From: Arion vulgaris
Lineage: Eukaryota; Mollusca; Gastropoda; Stylommatophora; Arionidae
Assembly: GCA_020796225.1 (NCBI GenBank)
Contig: CM036765.1
Span: 30,160,066 to 30,224,065 of the forward strand
Direction of reading: 5' to 3'
DNA length: 64,000 nt
This document shows, piece by piece, positions 47,501-56,500 of this stretch. Under the pieces are notes generated by a model. It was not told the origin of the DNA, did not search any database, and was given only the letters and a program-made list of their open reading frames with translations. Each line of letters starts with the position of its first letter. Position 1 is the stretch's first letter. The position numbers and the translations under genes were made by a program.

Positions 47501-50500
47501 GCACAGACCCATGGGTATAAACAATAACATCATCATCACTTGCATTATCTTCTATCAGCTGCTTAACCCATAGGGACTGCAGAGCCGATATATCGGTTCA
47601 GAGTAATGTTCATGATGTCGCAAAACCGATATATCGGCTTTTGGCTGTCTGTTCACGGAAACGAATGTATCTTCACAACCCCTTTACTGAAGTTAAAAAA
47701 TCTTCAGAAACGGAAAGTACATATATGTAGGTACATTACTATCTCAATTTAACAAAGATTTGAGAGAGGAAAAGCAGTGTATTATTGTGTTCAAGTCGAG
47801 ACTTTTTTTTTAAACGTTAATGATTCTGGCGATGTTTACAGTGTAATCTTGAGTACTGTTAGATCAAATTATAACTTGTGATAGTAATGAAGAAGATTTA
47901 ATTGATGGTAATAATGACATTTGATTGTTTATGGTATGCAGTATCGGTAGATATAAGTCTAATGTAATAATTGCATCTAAAGAATGGGTGTTCCACATTC
48001 CATTTATTGATGTGTCCGCACTAAAAAGTGAATATTATAAAAACTACTGCACCTAGTTAGACAAAACTTATAGAATATGTTTGCACATGGATTATTTTTA
48101 TTTAATTGCCACTTCTTGAAACATCTATGAATATTAAGATGTAATACAAACCCGAGAGTAAAAATATTTGTTATGATTTTTGTTTTTTTCAAAATAGTCA
48201 TACTACAATAATCTAATTTTCTCAAACGTATATCCCCCGATGTAAAATATTATTATATTAATGTATTCCACATCCAATTAGCAACAATTTAATATATAAT
48301 ATGTCATACTTTAGAGAAACAGTACTAGAGTTATAAAGGTTTAAACTAATTGACATTGAATGTTAAATTTGAATCGTAAAATAAATGCGTCCAGAGGTCA
48401 AAATAATACAGAGCGAAAGGGTTAATTGCGAGTTCAGACTTCATGTCGCCCCGGTCTCTACACTCTCTTCCAAAAGTAATGATAACGCTGCTGTAGTTGG
48501 TCATGCTAACATCAACTGGGATCCCTTCTTCCCCTTTTGGTAGGGTTGCAACTGTGCTCAGCTGGATTATAGTTCTCTCAGCTTGGGCTATCCACGACAT
48601 GCTCGAATCTCATGCCCTTAGCGCCATTAGTATTCTTGTGCATTTGATGTCTCTTATTCCTAATAACCTGCATTGGTTTGGGCGACTGCATGATGGGAGC
48701 ATAGTGACGGAATGCCAAGCATATATCTCATCTTTACAATGGGAGTATCTCTAGTGCAGCCAAGACTATATGCATGCCTTCCTTCTGAATATGTCTGATT
48801 CGTTCACATTGTGATTTGGATATTATAGAACAGTGATTAGTGTGTACTGATACTAACATATGACAGCTACCAAAATATTAGTAGATTAGAACAAGTTATT
48901 ATTCTGTGTCTCAGAACAGGACAAGTTAATGCATTCTAAATTGTTGTGTTCTGTATTTTCCTAGGTTCCAATGAATAGGGCAAGGATTACATCAAATGAT
49001 GTCTTTATTCTAGATAAGGGATTGGAAATTTATCAGTGGAATGGAAAATCTTGTAATAAAGATGAGAAATACAAGGTAGACAATTTGTGTTTTAATGCTC
49101 TCGAGTTGATAGCCTACTTCCTTGTCTATTTAAATTTATTTAACAATTAATTTGTCCATTGTCATAACTTATTGTACTTAGTAATAAATTAATACATTTT
49201 CGTGTTCATAATAATTACAATTTGCTTACAGAAAATGGATATTGAATTTCTAAAGACTGCTGACAATTATATATGTGACTGCAGTGTTAATTATTATAAA
49301 AATAATGCTACTGTTATTGTAATTTTTATAGAAATGGGTTATGTATGCAAATATAAATAACTTTGACATCAGTATAATTTGTTAAATGATAGATTAGCAT
49401 ATTTTGCCTTCATCAGCTAATCTTAACATATACAAGATTGTTTTCTTCCTCTACGTTTCATTCTTGCTACAACTGAGAGTAAACATTATGTTAGTATTGA
49501 TTGTAGCAATACTAATAATACAATTATTTTCATTTAAATTTGAAGGCTGTTCAAGTTCTTCAAGGTATCAAATCTGAGAGAGGAGGGAAACCAATTGTGG
49601 AAACATTTGATGAGGATGACAACGGCGTAAGCCATTATTTGTTTGTATTCATTATTTGTTGTTATTATTGAAGTTGGTATTGTTAGTTTTAATTACATAT
49701 TTTTTACGGATAATCTGTTTGAGTATTCATTTTTCTAAACACTTTTTGTAAGAATAGAATGGCAGATAAAGGTAGTAGTTTTAACAACAGGATGCCGCCT
49801 GCCCTGCATGTTTGTAGCGCGTTGGACTACGGGTGACAAGCTCCCTGTGAGTGCGGTTCAATTCCCGGGCTGGCAGAAAAGCCACAGGTTCTCCAGATTT
49901 ACAGTGTTTATGACACCGAACCAAGGGTTACGATGTCCATGGCACTGAGCCAAAGAGCTGAAAGCTCAAATGCTTCTGGATCGGAAAATAAACCACAAAA
50001 AACAGACCAAAAAAATAGTAGTCTGAGGTGCATGTATACATATAAACAGAGAAGAACTGTCAATCTTGAATGCATATGACTGTGAAGTTGATCGTTCTGT
50101 TCTAAGGTACAGAATGACAACCTGTTCTAATCAGTTCATATTTTTTTAGTCATCCTGTGCTAGTATTGGTGACTTTCTGATTGATCCAATCATCCTTTTT
50201 TTCATTATTGTTAACTGGTATTTGATTGCTGTCCTGTAGCACCTTTTGTGGCCAGTCAGTCTGCTGTCTCATTTCTGGAATTCCGACAGTGAGACTGTAT
50301 CTACTTCAAGATGACCCTGCACAGTTTAGACAGTAGGGCATATAGACCTGGCAATTTTCTGGAATGAGGGATTTAGAGCGCTGATTTTGCATTCATCAAA
50401 AATACAATTAGTTGTGGATACAGCTTGATGTTCAACATTTTCTCAGATGTCATCTTGATTGTCTGGATTTGTGTGTCACAGTTATTGTTTATCATTCATT

Positions 50501-53500
50501 GTTCATATTTACAGAACTGGATTTCTGTATCACAGTTATTGTTTATCATTCATTGTTCATATTTACAGAACTGGATTTCTGTATCACAGTTATTGTTTAT
50601 CATTCATTGTTCATATTTACAGAAATGGATTTTAATAACATACTAATTCAATCCATTAATTCATATTTACAAAAATACAATCATGCAGAATTCAGAAACA
50701 AATAGAAGAAAAATTATCCTATCTGTTCAAACTAAACAGGACAAAGTTAAGATAAGTTCATCAATTTAAATACTATGGAACCTTGATAAGATCAGATAGC
50801 AGATGCAGATCCTAGAAATCTGAATGGACAATCACTTCATTACACACACATTATACACCTGGAAGCATTCCAAAATAAGTGTTTAAGAAGAATCCTGCTT
50901 GTTCTCTGGCCATGTGCTATAGTAAATGAAGAGCTTTTAAAATGAAAAACTGTGCATCATTGAAGACTATTATTAAAGACAAAATGGATGTGGATTTAGC
51001 ATGTATAGCATATGCCAAAAAATGCATTGGATAGAACTATTCTCTGATGGACAACAAATGGAAAAAAGAAGCCTGGATGTTCAAAGCAAACATGGTGAAG
51101 AAAGGTGGAAAGAGAAATGGAAGATTGGGACTTGACGTGGGAAACATTTAATAGAAAAGCAGCAGAACAGCAACAATGAAAATCTTTAGTGGAAGCTTTA
51201 TGTGTCAAATGGTACATGAAGAGAATATAGAGATAAATTATTATATAGATCAGATCAGATAAGGTGTCATCTCCACAACTTAGCTTAATGAATCCTCCAA
51301 CTTTTTCTTATTAATATAGAAAATAGAAGGAAATATAGAAAAACAACTAACATTACAAATCTCAATGATGGTCAAATATTTTTTTTGTATGTGCTAAAAT
51401 CAGTCTTGTTTCCCAGGCATAAAATACAGATGTAGGACAAAATGTATAACAAATATATTTAACAAGCTCACAAGAAACTTGAGAAACCATTGAAGAAGAA
51501 GAAAGGTGAAAGAACTGTAAGCAAAAACATTAGAAAAGAGGCAAGAGATACTAACCCTTCATGTCAGATCTAGAGAAATCAATGAAGAATAAAAGTTGCA
51601 TCCCTATCATTTACTAGATGCCAGAAGTATGTTGTGGTAATACAAATGATTCTATTAAGTCAAATTTGTATTATGTTACCAGAATGGCTTCTTTGACTAC
51701 TTGGGTGATGATGAAGATGATGATGATGACGACTCTGAATTCCAAGATGATAATTTGACACCAGAACTTTACAGGTACTAAATTACATTTCAAATATGGT
51801 GTTTATAAAATTAAACTTCGATATTTTTTATGTTATTTATCGTTTCATCACTAGTGTTCATATTATATTTTACAGATATAAGTGAAGACTGCGGTAAAAC
51901 TATGTAGCAAAGGAGAAACACGTAAAAACAAAGTACTGTAGTTTTACAATGTCCAAAAACAATACACAGCAACATTTTTACCAATAGGCCTTTATCAAGC
52001 AAAGAACCATTATGGACTTATTGTCTAATTGTATATATGTAATGTCTGCTATTTAAGAAGTGAATTTCTTCCCTTCTGGTGTATCCTTTCCTTGATAAAG
52101 GCCTATTGGTCAAAACGTCGCTGTGTATTTTTTTGTACTTTGTAAAACTACAGTACTTTGTTTTTACTTGTGTCACCATTGTTATGTTTTATTTCTTTTG
52201 ATATTTGTACATTTATCTACACAATTACATGTCATTTATCAAATTTGGTTGAAAAGGTAACAAAAATACAGTTCAGTTTGTACAAACTTCTGTAGAGTGA
52301 AAATATAACAAAAACAAATGTGACTACAGCATGGTTTTTCAGTGCAATTGTTGATGTGCTAAATAAGAACAAAAATGTGTGATTTTAATAGGTTTTTTTT
52401 TTATCAATACTACTTTAGTTTAGTTGTTGGATCATCATCACTGCACATCAAACGGTTTGTACTCAAATGACAACAGCACTTGCTATCACACTCAGATTCG
52501 TTTAGTTTAGTTCAGTTGTCGGATCGTCATCACGGCACATTAACCAGTTAGTCCATAAGTGTTCAGATCTCCTCCTCAGTAGGTCTCTCAGCGTGTGGTG
52601 ACTAATGACACCGGTTCTTTGTTGGTTTACTATTTTTCTTTGGCTACCAGTATAGTACTCTTGTCTAGCTACACCACATTTGACTTGGAATTCTTGCAGT
52701 CTGGTTAATGTTGTAGATTCACCACTATTACTTGAATCCTTTACAAGACCTCTCTCCTTTAGCAAATTTAGAATACCAGTTTGGTGTATTCATGTCCAAA
52801 TATCAATTCGTACATTTTTCTAGTGAAGGAATTATTGTCTACCAATTATTTTGTCCGGTGCTGCAGACGCAATAATGTAAGGATATACAGTGGGTCAGTG
52901 AGCTTGCACTGATCAAGATCATACCCCACCTCCAAGTGGTGGCCCTGGTAGCAGACTAATTTCTGGCTAAGTGGGTAGGGATCAAAGGAGAGCTACTTGG
53001 AATTGGTAGAAGGGCAGGGGCATACATGACTGATATGAGATCTGATAAATAGACGATGAGAATCTCAGCACATGCGCCTACACGTCTCTCCTGTCCAATA
53101 ATGAGTCAGAGATGATTCATCATACAAATCGGAAGCCTGTGTGGTTACCGGGGCCCAAATTAGGGTAAATAATAGAACCACTAATACCTACCTCATGCCA
53201 TATAGCAAAGTGGAGGTTTGGCGTGGGATTAGCTACCCCATTCAGTAAAATACTCAGCTATAAAACCAAGGGCAAGAGAGCTTGCAAGGCCTTGGTTGAG
53301 GACCTTTGCCTCCTTTGGGGCGAAGGGTAGAAGAAGAATTATTTTGTTAGCTCCAGCTCTCCATACATGATATTCTCAATGGTTCTGCCAACCTTCATCT
53401 GGTACAGGTGAACCAGCATCTAAACTCTTTTCACATGCAGTTATTTCCTCAATTTTAAACATTTAATTCAAAAACAGCAATTTAAAAAAGCAAATAATAT

Positions 53501-56500
53501 CTGCTATTCAATAAATAAACATATATATATATCTTATTATATACTAATTTCTTTTTAAATTGGACAACCTATTAGAATTACAAGGTTAAAAAGTAGTAGA
53601 AGTAAAATAGTAGAAGTAAGACTAGAAAGTCTTCTTATAAGGGAAGCAACTCTAATGATGTAGTGTACGGGAATGGCATTCAACGGAATTTCACTGTGGT
53701 GCAGTGTCGACTGAAAAGGGTGGAAAGAGTTAATTGACTTTAACATATAATAGTAACCATGATGGAAGTTTGAGGTCAAAATTTGTGATAGCTTCATTAT
53801 CTATTATATATTTCTTATTGTCTGGATGTGCATTCCGGGTATAGACGGTGTCAGTTTACATCCGAAATTCACCATTTTTTCTGCACACTTTTATCTTGAA
53901 AAATTTAGGTCAACTAAAGAAACAGTTTCGAAATCGGATCAATATTAGATATAAAATTAAATTAAATTGAATTCTTGATGTCTGATCCTGCATATTTTGA
54001 CCACGCGGTAAAGTAAAGGATATAATCCACAAATTGCTAGATACAACATAGGCATAGATTGCGTCCCTTAATTTGTTGTTTCTAACTACAGTGGAACTCC
54101 AATATTCGTCCCGCCAGTATTCGCTCTTTTCGATATTCGCCTGTTTTTCGTCAACATTTTTTTTCGATATTCGTCCGAAAGTCAATATTCGTTCTACCTC
54201 CGGAAGTCGGCAGAAAGCAGCTGATCGCCATTTTGTGTCGGTTGTTTGGCTGAAGCGCTTGTTTGAAAGTGCACGCAATAAAACTCTTGTTATTTTTTTT
54301 TAATCTTTTGCAGTTTTTGCAATTTATTATTACCAAAATTTAGTGACCATGGGACGTAAGAAGTGTTGTGACGATAATGGTGGTAAAAAAAAGAAAAGCA
54401 GTGCGAAGTACCATTGATTTTAAAAAAAAAAATTATTGCTAAGTTTGAAGCTGGAACACGTGTCACGATTTAGTAAAGAAATTTGAAATGCCGAGAACTA
54501 CCATTGCTAGCATAATAAAAAAAAGGATGCTATTAAATCAGCTGAAGTCGCACAAGGTGTAACAATTCTTGCTTCTAATAGATCGCCAATCATTGAGGAC
54601 ATGGAAAAGTTGTTATTAGTTTGGATAACTGAAAAAACAAAGGGCTGGTGATAGTGTTTCAGAAGCTATAATTTGCGAAAAAGCGAGGTCACTTTATCAA
54701 GATTTACAGAATGAGAGGCCTAGGCCATTAACATTCGCTGATGCTGCCGAATTCAAGGCAAGTAGTGGCTGGTTCCACAATTTTAAATCCCGCACAGGCA
54801 TTCATAGTGTAGTTAGACATGGCGAGGCTGCAAGTTCGAATGCAGAAGGAGCTAAACAGTTTGTGATCGATTTTAAAAAACTTCGTAGATGCTGAAGAAT
54901 ATGTCCCTCAGCAAGTTTTCAATTGCGACGAAACAGGGTTGTTTTGGAAGAAGATGCCAAGACGCACCTACATTACAAGAGAGGAAAGTTCAATGGCGGG
55001 CCATAAGCCTATGAAAGACAGGTTAACCCTTATGCTCTGTGGCAATGCTAGTGGTGATTGCAAAATTAAACCCTTGCTCATATACAATTCTGAAAATCCG
55101 AGAGTCTTTAAGCAAAACAATATCACTAAAAGTAGATTAAAAGTCATGTGGCGATCAAATGTGAAAATGTATTTTGTTATAGAATAGATACGCAATATTC
55201 GAGGCCGAACGAATTAATCCATTTTAGTTAATTCCTGTGGGAAAAATTGTTCGATATTCGTCTTTTCGATATTCATCATCCCTCGAACGGATTAATGACG
55301 AATATTGAGTTCCACTGTACGCTATAAAATTGCGTTTTTCATTTGCTTTGGTTTGAGTGAACTGTATAATTTAGATCATTGACTCGAAATCGGGTCAATA
55401 TTCATTTAAAAAATAAATAAAACCCAATCTGATATGTCTTATCTGACTTAAAAATTTTTACGTTCCGGTAGTAGTAGTCACCACATGACCTCAACCAAAT
55501 ATATTTTCCTCCAGTTGAAGAGGGTAATTACCGTGAGATATGCTTTGTCATTTCCTGTGCTAAACGAATTGTTCGAAAGCGAAACTTTCACACCATTTTT
55601 CTGCAAAATTATATCTTGAAAAGTTTAGGTTAACTAAAGTAACAGTTTCGAAATCAGATCAATAATAGATTTAAAATTAAATTAAATTGAATTCTTGATG
55701 ACTGATCCTACATATTTCGACCACGTGGGAAGTAAAGGATATAATCCACAAATTGCTAGATACAACATAAGCATGATTGCATCCCTTAACTTGTTGTTTC
55801 AAACTACGCTATAAAAATTGTGTTTTTCGTTTGCTTTGGTTTGAGCAAACTGTATAATTTAGAATATTGACTCGAAATCGCGTCAATATTCGTTTAAAAA
55901 TAAATAAAACCCAAACTGATATGTCTTATCGACCCTGTCTTTCAAGAGGTCAAAACCCTTATACAGAGAAAATCGGCAGTAGACTGAAAGACAAACATTT
56001 GATATGATTATGGAAAAGACTCCCTCAAAGACCTAAGCAGAACAGATCAGGTCATTATATTTCAACTACTCACCGGACACTGCAGACTCAACAAACACTT
56101 ATATAGACTAGGAATAAGTCAAACAGCTTTCTGCCAGTGTCAGCAGGCAGAACAGACACCAGAGCATATCCTCTCTCCTGGGTGAGCTGAGAAGCAACAT
56201 GTGACCACACCCAGTAAGCTTTGGGGAAACCTGACAGACCTGAAGCTGACTGCCCATTTTGTGGTCCACAGTAAATTAAGAGCATGACCAGAAATCGCTG
56301 AAGAAAAAGATGACATCTTTTGGAACGGTTTCACCAATTCCTCATCAAGAATTACTAACAACTTTCATCCGTGGCGAGTTCAACATCAGCTAGTTATTTA
56401 TAAACTCATTCATCCAATAGCTTGTCTTTAGCAGAACTTTGCAGACCTAACAATCCTTTGGAATATCTCTCTCTCTCATAGACAAGCTATCCTGCCACTG

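Larger units (their letters stand above)
46325..48780 (-). mobile_element. RNase-H-type LINE copy with nested MITE and minisatellite
   Basis: Antisense LINE, homologous to 61150-61930. From high to low coordinates it carries an RT-RNase H linker ([34 protein letters not shown]), then the TTAA element at 47573-48425. After that come [20 protein letters not shown] followed by VHHGEKSG (start of RNase H), ISNLQSL, and a degraded PGH..NERAD equivalent ([10 protein letters not shown]). Its 3' region from 47045 down is expanded into a 57-bp array. Frameshifts throughout. RNase H would degrade the RNA template during reverse transcription. Confidence 0.83.
53873..55945. repeat. direct duplication of a ~340-bp segment, first copy split by pogo element
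   Basis: Copy 1 is 53873-54088 plus 55318-55445; copy 2 is 55592-55945. They share ACTAAAGAAACAGTTTCGAA, AAATTAAATTAAATTGAATT, CCACAAATTGCTAGATACAA and AATAAATAAAACCCAA. The pogo-like transposon sits in copy 1 at the TA of AACTACGCTAT. Copy 2 retains the empty site (AAACTACGCTATAAAA near 55801-55816). A 5' homologous start (CACCATTTTTTCTGCA) is also shared. Confidence 0.88.

Noticed and set aside
54349..55187. Domesticated Jerky/CENP-B-like host gene
   Set aside because: Multiple frameshifts, a missing C-terminal DDE half and intact transposon ends with TA duplication indicate a dead transposon.
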